Positions 28,489 through 37,471 of a stretch of 52,088 nucleotides of DNA are shown here, piece by piece. Position numbers and translations under genes: made by a program. The notes beneath the pieces are model-generated. The model was not told where the DNA came from. It ran no database searches and saw nothing but the letters and a program-made list of their open reading frames with translations. Where the stretch lies: assembly GCA_002296125.1 (NCBI GenBank), contig DBHI01000120.1:32329-84416 (forward strand). The letters run 5' to 3'. How positions within the stretch are numbered: the first letter of the stretch is position 1; every line of letters starts with the position of its first letter. Origin of the DNA: Anaerolineales bacterium UBA832 (GTDB lineage: Bacteria; Chloroflexota; Anaerolineae; Anaerolineales; UBA11657).

Positions 28489-30111
28489 ATGAAAGTTAAT
28501 AATGACCTTGAAAGATTTGCAAATGTGAGATCCATCGTAGGTTTGATTGATTGGAGGCTTATAGTTCTAATTATTTTTTGTTGTAGTGTGCAAATGTATT
28601 TCTTATCTTCTCCATTTGTTAATTTGGAATATGTGTATCATCAGAGTGCGGAATTTATTTCTTACGGTTCTGGTTTAAGAGATTCTTTGTTGAATTTATT
28701 TGAAGGATTTAACAATCCAATTGGAAATGTAGTATTAATTGCTGGAGCTCAAAATTTGTTTGGTGTGACTGAATGGTCATCTAGAATGCCAGCATTGTTG
28801 TCGTGGGTTATTTGTGTTTCTGTAGTGTACGTTGTTTGTAGTATATGGTGGTATTCACCATTGGCTTTAATCAGTGTCACTTTAGTTAGTGTAGTACCAG
28901 TGTTTTGGGTATATAGTGGGACTACTTATCCTGATGTGCCTTTTACTGCATTAATTACATTAGCAATGTTTGTGGCTGGTTATGCTATAGATAAGCATAG
29001 TATTAAGATGCATTTGTTGTCAGCTTTATTGATATCTGTTGCTTCATTGATTCGTTACAACGGGCTATTATTTTTACCCGTTATTTTTATAAGTGCATGG
29101 ATTCATAGTCGTAATAACAAATTAGAAAATGTTATTGTATATTTACTAAAGGTTTTTGTATTTTATATTGGGTTTGTGATAATAGTATTGGCCCCGTATT
29201 TTGTTTGGACAAGACAGGTATTAGGGATAGTTTTCAGACCAGAATTTGTTTTAATATCAGCTAGTGATATTAAATTTCATTTGATTGCAACTATACCTCG
29301 TTTGGGTGGATACATAATGTGGTTAGGTGCTTTATTTGTTCCATTTATTCCAATAATTCTTAATTATATTAGATCTAGCTCATCTCAATCCTATAAGTGG
29401 GTGATTGTTTGTATTATGCCTTTGAATTTGGGTGTTGTGTTCTTAGTGCAATATTTGGAATCTTTTTCAGGTGAAGCATTCGGAGAAATGTGGTTTGGTT
29501 GGTTGGAAAGATTGTTACCATTTTTAGTTATTCAGGCAATGAGACTGGTATTTTTGTTAGTTGGTGAGTTGTGTGTTTTTGGAATAATTAAGTGGGGACG
29601 AGAAAAAGTATGGCCAAATATGTATATTAGTTTGTGGTTGTTGATTCCTTTGTTGATACATTCATTTTATAGAATGAGTCAAAGATATGTTATGTTTTTC
29701 TGTATTCCGCTTGCTATATTTCTATCTTTGATTTTATACAAATCTTTTATTAACGATGCTAAGAAGAGTCTAGCAATTTGGTCAATTACTATATATATGA
29801 TAATCTATTCCGCTGTTGGGATATTTACAACTATTTATTATAGTACTGAAGGTTATGCAGCTGCAGATATAGCATACACTGTTAATAATAACAATTATAA
29901 TATAGAAGCTAGTCGACATAATCCAGTGTTAACTAATTCTGCTTATTTGGTCGATGAAAGTAGATTTAGCAGCAATAATAATAATCAAGTTAGTCATCGA
30001 GTGGTTATGTTAGGTATAGGAGAAACAGTGGATGGAATAGTCTATTTGCGAGAAGTTAGAGTTTTGGGTATATTGTTAAAAAGTTATGCAATTGTGAAAG
30101 AGGTATATTAG
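28489..30111 (+). CDS. GT39-like membrane glycosyltransferase
   Basis: A 540-residue membrane protein with about ten to twelve helices. The first external loop contains NLEYVYHQSAEFISYG and then FNNPIGNVVLIAGAQNLFG. The segment TEWSSRMPALLSWVICVS corresponds to the ExxxRxPxxL element that follows the first loop in GT39-type proteins. YPDVPFTALITLA and SLIRYNGLLFLP are further typical pieces. It is probably an outer-face transferase using lipid-phosphate sugar. A short polar C-terminal region is rich in Asn and Ser (NNNNYNIEASRH, SSNNNNQVSH). The next gene, a carbamoyltransferase, begins eight bases later. Confidence 0.68.
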   Translation: MKVNNDLERFANVRSIVGLIDWRLIVLIIFCCSVQMYFLSSPFVNLEYVYHQSAEFISYGSGLRDSLLNLFEGFNNPIGNVVLIAGAQNLFGVTEWSSRMPALLSWVICVSVVYVVCSIWWYSPLALISVTLVSVVPVFWVYSGTTYPDVPFTALITLAMFVAGYAIDKHSIKMHLLSALLISVASLIRYNGLLFLPVIFISAWIHSRNNKLENVIVYLLKVFVFYIGFVIIVLAPYFVWTRQVLGIVFRPEFVLISASDIKFHLIATIPRLGGYIMWLGALFVPFIPIILNYIRSSSSQSYKWVIVCIMPLNLGVVFLVQYLESFSGEAFGEMWFGWLERLLPFLVIQAMRLVFLLVGELCVFGIIKWGREKVWPNMYISLWLLIPLLIHSFYRMSQRYVMFFCIPLAIFLSLILYKSFINDAKKSLAIWSITIYMIIYSAVGIFTTIYYSTEGYAAADIAYTVNNNNYNIEASRHNPVLTNSAYLVDESRFSSNNNNQVSHRVVMLGIGETVDGIVYLREVRVLGILLKSYAIVKEVY

Positions 30112-30119
30112 GTTAATTA

Positions 30120-31844
30120 ATGAATATTTTGGGTATAAATGCGTATCATGGCGGTGCATCAGCTTGCTTAATTCAAGATGGTGAGTTGATATCAGCTGTT
30201 GAAGAAGAACGCTTTGAAAGAATTAAGTATTGGGCAGGATTTCCTATTAATGCTATTAATCATTGTCTAAAAGAGGCGAAAATATCGATATATGATGTTG
30301 ATCATGTAGGGATATCCAGGGATCCTAATGCAAATCTGATAAGAAAAGCTCGGTTTGCAGTGCAAAGTAGACCTAGTCCAAAACTTCTTTATGATCGGCT
30401 TAGAAATAGACGTGTGGTAGGTAATATATCTACAGTTTTATGTGATTATTTGCAAATAAATAAAAGGGATTTAAAGGCATCGTTTCACAATGTAGAGCAT
30501 CATCGTGCCCATATGGCCAGCACGTTCTTTGTTTCTCCTTATGAAAATGCATCAATCTTGTCAATAGATGGTATGGGAGATTTTACTAGTACGATGTGGG
30601 GTAGAGGATTAGGTAATAAAATTATTGTTGATGATGCAATTCATTTTCCTCATTCTCTTGGAATTTTGTATACCGCTGTTTCTCAGTGGTTAGGTTTTTC
30701 TGAGTATGGTGATGAAGGAAAAGTGATGGGACTAGCTCCTTATGGTTCACCTAGATATGTTGATAAGCTGTTAAAGATATTACTGATACAATCAGACAAA
30801 ACTTTTTTAATTGATCAGAGCTATCTTAGCTACCGTGCTGAAGGTGGTACTATGACTTGGTATGGTGGTAAGCCTCGAATCGGAAAATTGTTTTCCGATA
30901 AATTTCAGAAACTATTTGGAGATCCTCGACTATCAAATCAGGAGATTACATCATATCATGAGGATATTGCTGCTTCATTGCAGGTAGTAACTGAATTAGC
31001 AGAAATGTCATTGGTGAAAAAGTTGTATGAAGATACAGGCATAGATAAATTGTGTTTGTCAGGTGGTGTCGCTTTAAACAGTGTGTTTAATGGTAAGATC
31101 TTACCAGAAACCGAGTTTAATGATATTTATATTCAACCAGCTGCTAGTGATTCAGGTACTGCTTTAGGAGTCTGCTATTACATTTATCATCAAATTCTTG
31201 GGTATCCTCGCAAATATAATATGACAAATGCTTATACAGGACCAAGTTTTTCAAATAGTTATGTAGAATCTGCTTTGAACAAACATACTATTCATTATTC
31301 AACATATGATTCTGAATCTCTAGTGAAAGAGATATCTAAATCTATTGCAGATGGTAAAGTAATAGGTTGGTTTCAGGGTCGAATGGAATGGGGTCCGCGC
31401 GCTTTGGGTAATCGTAGTATTATAGCTGACTCTCGAAATTCAAAAATGAGAGATATATTGAATTCCAGGATAAAGCATCGTGAGAAATTTCGACCTTTTG
31501 CTCCTGCAATAATGGATGAACATACTGGTGATTATTTTGATCAGTCATATCCTGATCCATTTATGCTAAAGGTGTATGGGGTTTTACCTGATAAGCAAGA
31601 AGTAATTCCAGCTGTTACACATGTGGATGGATCGGGCAGATTACAAACTGTTGCTCAGCAAGTGTCTCCATTATATTGGGAGTTGATAAATTCATTTTAT
31701 GAGCGTACAGGAGTTCCAGTGGTATTAAATACTAGCTTTAACGAAAATGAACCTATCGTTTGTAAACCTGAAGAAGCTATTGCATGCTTTTTACGTACTA
31801 AAATGGATGTTCTAGTAATTGGAAATTATGTGGTAACAAGATGA
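30120..31844 (+). CDS. Carbamoyltransferase, NodU/CmcH/TobZ family (copy 2)
   Basis: A 574-residue O-carbamoyltransferase with the complete two-domain plan. MNILGINAYHGGASACLIQD opens the Kae1-like domain, HHRAHMASTFF near residue 127 is the metal site, and GDEGKVMGLAPYG and CLSGGVALNSVFNG follow. The YrdC-like domain has MEWGPRALGNRSI near residue 423, FRPFAPAIM and VVLNTSFNENEPIV. It matches the canonical family pattern more closely than the copy at 5909, with SGGVALNSVFNG where copy 1 has AGGTFMNVKANQ. The two probably carbamoylate different sugars or positions. It overlaps the following SDR gene as ATGA. Confidence 0.93.
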   Translation: MNILGINAYHGGASACLIQDGELISAVEEERFERIKYWAGFPINAINHCLKEAKISIYDVDHVGISRDPNANLIRKARFAVQSRPSPKLLYDRLRNRRVVGNISTVLCDYLQINKRDLKASFHNVEHHRAHMASTFFVSPYENASILSIDGMGDFTSTMWGRGLGNKIIVDDAIHFPHSLGILYTAVSQWLGFSEYGDEGKVMGLAPYGSPRYVDKLLKILLIQSDKTFLIDQSYLSYRAEGGTMTWYGGKPRIGKLFSDKFQKLFGDPRLSNQEITSYHEDIAASLQVVTELAEMSLVKKLYEDTGIDKLCLSGGVALNSVFNGKILPETEFNDIYIQPAASDSGTALGVCYYIYHQILGYPRKYNMTNAYTGPSFSNSYVESALNKHTIHYSTYDSESLVKEISKSIADGKVIGWFQGRMEWGPRALGNRSIIADSRNSKMRDILNSRIKHREKFRPFAPAIMDEHTGDYFDQSYPDPFMLKVYGVLPDKQEVIPAVTHVDGSGRLQTVAQQVSPLYWELINSFYERTGVPVVLNTSFNENEPIVCKPEEAIACFLRTKMDVLVIGNYVVTR

Positions 31845-32815
31845 AGGTTTTAGTTACAGGTAGTTCAGGATTTATTGGATCTCATTTGGTAAATTCTTTG
31901 ATTAGCAATGGGCATATTGTAATGGGTATAGATTTAGTTAGCCCTATTGATAAATATGAGGGAAACTATGTTTTTCATCAATGTGATATATTAGATTTTG
32001 ATAGGCTAATTGAAGGTTTCGATAATTTTCAACCTGAATGTGTGATTCATCTTGCAGCAAGAACAGATTTGGATGAGAATGCTGAGTTAATTGTTGATTA
32101 TAATGTTAATATTGATGGTGTAAAAAATATAGTTGTTGCTTCTCAAAAGACAGATAGCGTTAAAAGATGTATTTACACATCTACTCAATTAGTATGTCGT
32201 CCAGGTTATGCTCCTAAGGATAGTACCGATTGGCAACCTCATACTTTGTATGGAGAAAGTAAGGTGCTAGGTGAGAAGATTATACATAATAATGATGATA
32301 CTAATGTATCGTGGTGTATAGTGCGACCCACTACTGTGTGGGGTCCAGGAATGAATGAACATTATCAGAGATTTATTCGGATGGTTGAATCAGGTAGATA
32401 TTTTCATGTAGGTGACAAATTATTACACAAATCTTATGGGTATGTCGGTAATGTAGCTCATCAGTTATTGAGGATTATGAGTGCCCCTTCCGAGAATATT
32501 CATAGAAGAGTATTTTATCTTGCCGATTATGAGCCTCTTTCTTTGAAAAAATGGGTAGATATGTTAAGTGATGAGTTAGGTTCTGGGGATATAATAACTA
32601 TACCTATAATCTTGGCAAGATTAGGTGCATTGGTAGGTGATGTTGTTAATAAGTTGGGTTTTTCAAGCTTTCCATTTAATACTTTTAGATTACAGAATGT
32701 GTTAACTGAATATCAGGTAAATACAGATGATACTGAAGAAATTTGTGGTGATTTACCGTATGATACTGAATTAGGAGTGGAGGCGACAGTTAAGTGGTAT
32801 AAATCATTAAAATAA
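31841..32815 (+). CDS. NAD-dependent epimerase/dehydratase (extended SDR)
   Basis: A 324-residue extended SDR. The Rossmann loop is GSSGFIGSHL near residues 7-16, ECVIHLAARTDLDEN follows strand 4, and YTSTQLVCRPG carries the Ser/Thr region. The catalytic YGESK is near residue 137. The C-terminal substrate domain ends in a normal ELGVEATVKWY. It acts on a nucleotide-activated sugar, as a 4-epimerase, dehydratase or 4-keto reductase; which one is not clear. The start overlaps the carbamoyltransferase stop, so the two may modify the same sugar. Confidence 0.84.
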   Translation: MKVLVTGSSGFIGSHLVNSLISNGHIVMGIDLVSPIDKYEGNYVFHQCDILDFDRLIEGFDNFQPECVIHLAARTDLDENAELIVDYNVNIDGVKNIVVASQKTDSVKRCIYTSTQLVCRPGYAPKDSTDWQPHTLYGESKVLGEKIIHNNDDTNVSWCIVRPTTVWGPGMNEHYQRFIRMVESGRYFHVGDKLLHKSYGYVGNVAHQLLRIMSAPSENIHRRVFYLADYEPLSLKKWVDMLSDELGSGDIITIPIILARLGALVGDVVNKLGFSSFPFNTFRLQNVLTEYQVNTDDTEEICGDLPYDTELGVEATVKWYKSLK

Positions 32816-32845
32816 GTTCAGTGGGTAATTTTGTTATTGTCTAAT

Positions 32846-32874
32846 TTGTGTGTTTTGATCTAGTAATACATAAT
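32846..32874 (+). promoter_or_regulatory. Weak possible promoter before the GME-like gene
   Basis: In the 107-base gap after the SDR gene, CATAAT at 32869-32874 (5 of 6 to the -10 consensus) lies 17 bases after TTGTGT at 32846-32851 (only 3 of 6 to the -35 consensus). In AT-rich DNA such matches arise easily. The gap is one of the two longest in the window, which is the main reason for listing it. Confidence 0.22.
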
Positions 32875-32898
32875 ATACAGGTACAAGCAATATCTAAG

Positions 32899-32913
32899 CA
32901 ATTATAATAATTG
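32899..32913. other. Perfect AT-rich palindrome abutting a ribosome binding site
   Basis: CAATTAT, one A, then ATAATTG form a 15-base perfect inverted repeat that ends on the first base of GAGGT, the ribosome binding site of the next gene. It could be an operator or a small RNA hairpin affecting translation, or chance in AT-rich sequence. Confidence 0.25.
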
Positions 32914-32922
32914 AGGTCAAAT

Positions 32923-33939
32923 ATGAATTTGGATGGCAAAAAAGTTTTAGTAACAGGTGGAGCATCTTTTATTGGTTCTCATCTCACAGATGCATTAGTC
33001 GATAAAGGAGCAGAAGTACGTATTGTGGATAACCTTAGTAGTGGGCATTTGGAAAACATCAAATCTCATCTTGAATCTGGAAAAGTTGATTTTGTTGAGG
33101 CCGATCTAACTACTCCTGGTGTTTCAGTTGATGTGGTGAAAGATATACAAATTGTGTTTCATTTAGCAGCAGATCATGGTGGTCGAGGATATGTTGATTT
33201 ACATCAAGCTGCATGTACTACGAATTTAGCGTTGGATGGTATGTTGTTTCGTGCATGTCATGAAGAAGGAGTAGATAAAGTTGTGTATGCATCATCAGGG
33301 TGTGTATATCCTAATCATTTACAAAACAATCCGGATGAAATTCTCTATTTGACTGAAGATATGGTGGGACCTCCATATGATGCAGACAATATGTATGGAT
33401 GGGCTAAATTAATGGGTGAAATGACTTTACAAGCTTTTTATAAAGATTGGGGTCTTAAATCAGCTAGTTGTCGATATTTTACTGTGTATGGTGATCGAGG
33501 TCATGAAAATCACGCTGTAATTGCTATGATTGCTCGTGCATTCGTTAACCAAGATCCATATGTGGTGTGGGGTAATGGAGAGCAAATTCGTAATTGGACG
33601 CATGTTGATGATATTGTATCGGGCACTATATTAGCAGCAGAGAAAATAGATGATGGTACTGCAATTAATCTGGGTACTATGGAACGTACACGTGTTATTG
33701 ATGCTGTAGAAGAGGTACTTAAATCTACTGGTCATAATGCTACTATTGAGCTTCATCCTGAAATGCCAACAGGTCCGATGAATAGAGTTGCAGACAACAA
33801 ATTAGCTAGAGAGCTTCTTGATTGGTCACCTGAGGTTAAGTTTATGGATGGTTTACATCGAACAATTGAATGGTACTTTTCTACAAAAGATCGGGATCAG
33901 GTAAGCGCTGTTTTGGAAGATCGTCTTACTGAGCGTTAG
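32923..33939 (+). CDS. GDP-mannose 3,5-epimerase-like SDR
   Basis: A 338-residue extended SDR starting at the ATG preceded by GAGGT. It has VTGGASFIGSHLTDALVDKG, then HLAADHGGRGYVD near residues 80-92, which resembles the LAADMGGMGF signature of GDP-mannose 3,5-epimerases. YASSGCVYP has the catalytic-Ser region plus a Cys, YGWAK near residue 158 supplies Tyr and Lys, and RYFTVYGDRGHENHAV follows. In the epimerase family Cys and Lys are acid/base residues, and the Cys of SSGCVYP fits that role. A UDP-sugar or dTDP-sugar 4-epimerase is the main alternative. The protein would supply an unusual hexose for the glycan. Confidence 0.72.
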   Translation: MNLDGKKVLVTGGASFIGSHLTDALVDKGAEVRIVDNLSSGHLENIKSHLESGKVDFVEADLTTPGVSVDVVKDIQIVFHLAADHGGRGYVDLHQAACTTNLALDGMLFRACHEEGVDKVVYASSGCVYPNHLQNNPDEILYLTEDMVGPPYDADNMYGWAKLMGEMTLQAFYKDWGLKSASCRYFTVYGDRGHENHAVIAMIARAFVNQDPYVVWGNGEQIRNWTHVDDIVSGTILAAEKIDDGTAINLGTMERTRVIDAVEEVLKSTGHNATIELHPEMPTGPMNRVADNKLARELLDWSPEVKFMDGLHRTIEWYFSTKDRDQVSAVLEDRLTER

Positions 33940-33942
33940 TTT

Positions 33943-35187
33943 ATGAATGATATTTTGATGTTAAGCTTGGTATATGGTCCTGATACTGTATCTACAGCAA
34001 ATATGATGACAGATATTGCCAAGGGATTAGGTGAAAAAGGACATAATGTAACAGTGCTTACATCTGTTCCTCATTACAATCCATCTGATGAAGTTATCAA
34101 AAATCCAGTAATGCATTTTAGTTGGTTTAAGTTCTATTCAGAATCTATGGAAGATGGTGTGAGGGTGCTACGTGTTTTTATGCCACCCAAGAGGCATAAA
34201 ATTTGGGCACGAGCATTTGATTATTTGATTTTTCAGATATTAACAACTTGGTTAGGTTTGTTTAAGGTATCAAGTCCTGATGTGGTTTTTGTTACTTCGC
34301 CTCCAATTACACTTGGGATAAGTGGAATATTGATTGCATTATTTAGGAGTGGTAAGTTTGTATATGATGTGCGCGAGTTGTGGCCTGATGTTCCAGTGAG
34401 GATGGGATTATTTCGGAATGCTTTGCTAATTAAGTTTGTATATTGGTTAGAAGATTTCGTGTATAGTAAGTCTGCATCTATATCAACTATAGCTCGTAGT
34501 TTTCGAGACACATTAATTGTAAGAGGTGTGTCTGAAGACAAGTTGTATTTTACTCCTAACTTTGTTGATATAGATTTTATCATTCCATCTAATAGGGTTA
34601 ACAAATTTTCTGTTACGCATGGATTAGATGGAAAGTTTGTTGTGCTATATGCTGGTAATGTTGGCTTGACTCAGGGCCTTGAAATATTGATTGATGTTGC
34701 CAGATATTTTGAAAGTAATAATGAAGTTCAGTTTGTAATTGTAGGAGATGGAGCAGCTCATGCTCAATTAGAAAATGTAATTATTGAATCTGAAGTTAAT
34801 AATTTAACAATGTTACCGTTTCAATCAACTGAATTAGTGAATGACATGTATGCTACTTCCAGCATATGTATTGTGCCCTTAAGGAAGGGTTTTTCCTATG
34901 ATACAGTGCCATCCAAGATTTATACATCGATGGCTGCAGGTCGTCCCGTTGTTGCTTCTGCTGAAGAAGATTCAGAAACAGCATTTTTGTTAAATGAATC
35001 TGATGCAGGAATATCTGTGGAACCAGAAAACCCAAGTGCTTTAATTAATGCAATTTGTGAATATTATCAAAACAGAGATAGTATTTTGGTTTCAGGTGAA
35101 AATGGCAGGAGATGGATCGAACAATATTATTCTAAATCCGTTGTTATTGATGCATATAATGACATGGTTTTAGATATTGTTGACTGA
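33943..35187 (+). CDS. Family 4 glycosyltransferase, WbuB-like
   Basis: A 414-residue GT-B transferase. It has YGPDTVSTANMMTDIAKGLG at the start, then TSPPITLGISGILIAL and YDVRELWPDVPVRMG, which are characteristic of the WbuB (L-fucosamine transferase-like) group. The donor domain has AGNVGLTQGLEILIDVA and VPSKIYTSMAAGRPVVAS, as usual in that group, which uses a PSK..EYMA-type motif rather than a strict EX7E. Transfer of an N-acetylated deoxy amino sugar is plausible by analogy. It is three bases from the preceding epimerase gene. Confidence 0.85.
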   Translation: MNDILMLSLVYGPDTVSTANMMTDIAKGLGEKGHNVTVLTSVPHYNPSDEVIKNPVMHFSWFKFYSESMEDGVRVLRVFMPPKRHKIWARAFDYLIFQILTTWLGLFKVSSPDVVFVTSPPITLGISGILIALFRSGKFVYDVRELWPDVPVRMGLFRNALLIKFVYWLEDFVYSKSASISTIARSFRDTLIVRGVSEDKLYFTPNFVDIDFIIPSNRVNKFSVTHGLDGKFVVLYAGNVGLTQGLEILIDVARYFESNNEVQFVIVGDGAAHAQLENVIIESEVNNLTMLPFQSTELVNDMYATSSICIVPLRKGFSYDTVPSKIYTSMAAGRPVVASAEEDSETAFLLNESDAGISVEPENPSALINAICEYYQNRDSILVSGENGRRWIEQYYSKSVVIDAYNDMVLDIVD

Positions 35188-35239
35188 GACAATGAATTAC
35201 TTTTTTGGTATCATTACTTTTTCTCATCATTTATAACCC

Positions 35240-36424
35240 ATGTTGCACATTTTCAAATTTCACAAATATAAATATCTACTGGGAATGTTATTAATAGTTT
35301 TGGGTTTTACATTGCCATTATTTGTTTTTGAGATAGCGTTTAGGATGTTTGGTCCGGATTGGTTAGATTTACGAATGCGTGAAATTAGTTTGAATGAGAA
35401 TGTATTCTTTGACACTGATTATGGTTGGCCGATCGAATGTAATGAAATTGGATGCTATAAATTTGTTCCAAATAGCGAATTTTTAGTATCTACAAACGAA
35501 TATAGTCATTCTGTTCATATTGGAAGCGATGGATATCGTTTAAATGGAAATAGAATCAGTGATTTTAGAAAAACTATACCGTTTGTAGGTGATTCATTTA
35601 CTTTTGGAGTAGGTGTTGAAGATCATCAAACTTTCGTTAGTATATTAGAGAGAGATTCTAATAATAGGTATTTGAATATCGGTATACCCGGTAATTCCAT
35701 TGTGCAACAAATTGATATTGTGAAGAAGCGTCATGATGATTTAGGAAGGCCTAATGAGTATGTTTTTGTATTTTTTTTGGGCAATGATTTTCAGAACATA
35801 TTAGAGAGCCGTCTTTTGGCTCCTGGCACTTATTCTAATAATATAGATTTAGAAGATGAAGAGGTTGATTATTATCCTACTGTTTCAAACAATTTTTCTA
35901 TTTTAGCTACGATCAATCAATTTGTTATTGACAATAGATTTCTAAGAGAGTTATATACTGTTCAATGGCTTCGTCACAAAGTTTTAATTCTTGTTAATCA
36001 ATCTAATGCTGATCTAATGGATCCTATTTTTCTGATGATGAGAAAGGACAAAGAATATTTGTCTGAATCAAAAAGTATATTTGTAGACGAATTGCGTCGT
36101 TTGGATGATCTTGCTGATGCTTTGGATTTTCAATATGCATTTTTAATAGTTCCCGATCGTCATCAAATTGATTCTGATTTGTTAAAAATTAGAATGGATT
36201 ATTATGGCATTGATTCAGAAGATATTGACTACATGTTACCTAATAATGTATTGAGTATATTATTAGATGAGCACCAAATTACCTATATTGATCCAACGGA
36301 GTGTATGAAAACGCAAGACAATGTTAATGAATTATTCTATATATTGGACAATCACTTAACAGTGAAGGGTCATGCTACGATGGCAAAATGCGTTGGAAAT
36401 AGTATAAATGATAAATTAGAATGA
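35240..36424 (+). CDS. Membrane-tethered SGNH/GDSL hydrolase-like protein
   Basis: A 394-residue protein with a single hydrophobic segment near residues 10-32 and the rest predicted to be outside the cytoplasm. VGDSFTFGVGVED near residue 116 is SGNH block I with the nucleophile Ser, FFLGNDFQN near residue 177 supplies the Gly-Asn block, and DNHLTVKGH near residue 371 gives the Asp-x-x-His end (D-N-H-L here, with the His directly after Asn). Family members deacetylate or acetylate glycans, for example AlgX/AlgJ-like and PatB-like enzymes. The predicted role is to edit O-acyl groups on the exported polysaccharide. No obvious ribosome binding site precedes the ATG. Confidence 0.7.
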   Translation: MLHIFKFHKYKYLLGMLLIVLGFTLPLFVFEIAFRMFGPDWLDLRMREISLNENVFFDTDYGWPIECNEIGCYKFVPNSEFLVSTNEYSHSVHIGSDGYRLNGNRISDFRKTIPFVGDSFTFGVGVEDHQTFVSILERDSNNRYLNIGIPGNSIVQQIDIVKKRHDDLGRPNEYVFVFFLGNDFQNILESRLLAPGTYSNNIDLEDEEVDYYPTVSNNFSILATINQFVIDNRFLRELYTVQWLRHKVLILVNQSNADLMDPIFLMMRKDKEYLSESKSIFVDELRRLDDLADALDFQYAFLIVPDRHQIDSDLLKIRMDYYGIDSEDIDYMLPNNVLSILLDEHQITYIDPTECMKTQDNVNELFYILDNHLTVKGHATMAKCVGNSINDKLE

Positions 36425-36430
36425 TTTGCC

Positions 36431-37471
36431 ATGTATGATGAATTAAGAATAACATTAATATTGATAACAACTCTTTATTTAAGTGATTTGGGTATTAAGA
36501 GGATGATCTTGTGGGCAACAAGCAAGGGGATATTAGATGTTCCTGGTGAGCGTAGTTCACATAGCATTGCTACTCCAACTGGTGGGGGTATTGTGATTGC
36601 ATTAGTTACTATTATTGTTTATTTAATTTCGAGCACAATTTTGCCTTCATGGTTTAAGTTTGATATTGCATCTTTTTTAATAGCATCTATAGTGATTGCT
36701 TTGATAGGATGGATGGATGATTTGTATTCCGTATCAGCTTTATGGAGATTTAGCATACAATCTGTTGTGGCAGTTTTTATGATTGTAACAGTAGGATTAT
36801 ATGACGAAATTGGAATATATGATTATTCGATCAGTTTGTCATGGTTAGGTTTTCCGATCACCTTTTTGTGGATTGTAGGTTTAATTAATGCGTTCAATTT
36901 TATGGATGGTATTGATGGAAATGCTGGGGGAATTAGTGTAGTAGCAGGAATATTTTGGTGTTTGATTTCTATATACCAAGGGGAGTTAAGTTTATTTGTT
37001 TTGAGTATTTTGGTAATTATGAGTTGTTTTGGTTTTTTGATGCATAACTGGCATCCTGCAAAAATATTTATGGGGGATAGTGGAAGTACTTTTCTGGGTT
37101 TTACTTTTGCGGTTATTCCACTTTTTATGTATCAATCAACTGGAAATATAAAAATTCCTATTGTGGGAGTTTTGATTGTTTCTCCATGGATTTGGGATGC
37201 AATTTACACGTTTTTGAGAAGATTATTTCGTAAGGAATCAGTTTTTACGGCACATCGTACATATATGTATCAGCGTTTGACTACTGCTGGATATTCACAT
37301 AGTCTGGGATCTGCTATTTATATTGCCCTTTGTATGCTTACCGGTATGTTAGGCTATATATATATAACTAGTACTGCTTCGAGACATTTGTTGATTGTTT
37401 TATGTTGTTCAATTGTACTGATAGGACAATTAGTCTTGGTGCTTATTGCTGAGGGTAGACAACATTCATGA
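36431..37471 (+). CDS. WecA/MraY-type polyprenyl-phosphate sugar-1-phosphate transferase
   Basis: A 346-residue membrane enzyme with about ten helices. It has RSSHSIATPTGGG in the first cytoplasmic loop, WMDDLYSV near residue 94, FNFMDGIDGNAGG near residue 156, HNWHPAKIFMGDSGS near residue 205 and HRTYMYQRLTTAGYSH near residue 276. These are the Asp-rich and His-containing motifs of the WecA/WbpL/WbcO group. It transfers a sugar-1-phosphate (GlcNAc-, FucNAc- or QuiNAc-type) from UDP to undecaprenyl phosphate and starts glycan assembly. It has the usual length. It overlaps the next SDR gene as ATGA and has a second, longer family member 1.1 kb downstream. Confidence 0.92.
   Translation: MYDELRITLILITTLYLSDLGIKRMILWATSKGILDVPGERSSHSIATPTGGGIVIALVTIIVYLISSTILPSWFKFDIASFLIASIVIALIGWMDDLYSVSALWRFSIQSVVAVFMIVTVGLYDEIGIYDYSISLSWLGFPITFLWIVGLINAFNFMDGIDGNAGGISVVAGIFWCLISIYQGELSLFVLSILVIMSCFGFLMHNWHPAKIFMGDSGSTFLGFTFAVIPLFMYQSTGNIKIPIVGVLIVSPWIWDAIYTFLRRLFRKESVFTAHRTYMYQRLTTAGYSHSLGSAIYIALCMLTGMLGYIYITSTASRHLLIVLCCSIVLIGQLVLVLIAEGRQHS

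Noticed and set aside
34233..34604. A 123-codon open frame on the minus strand
   Set aside because: It lies entirely inside the WbuB-like glycosyltransferase gene and shows no recognisable domain or ribosome binding site.
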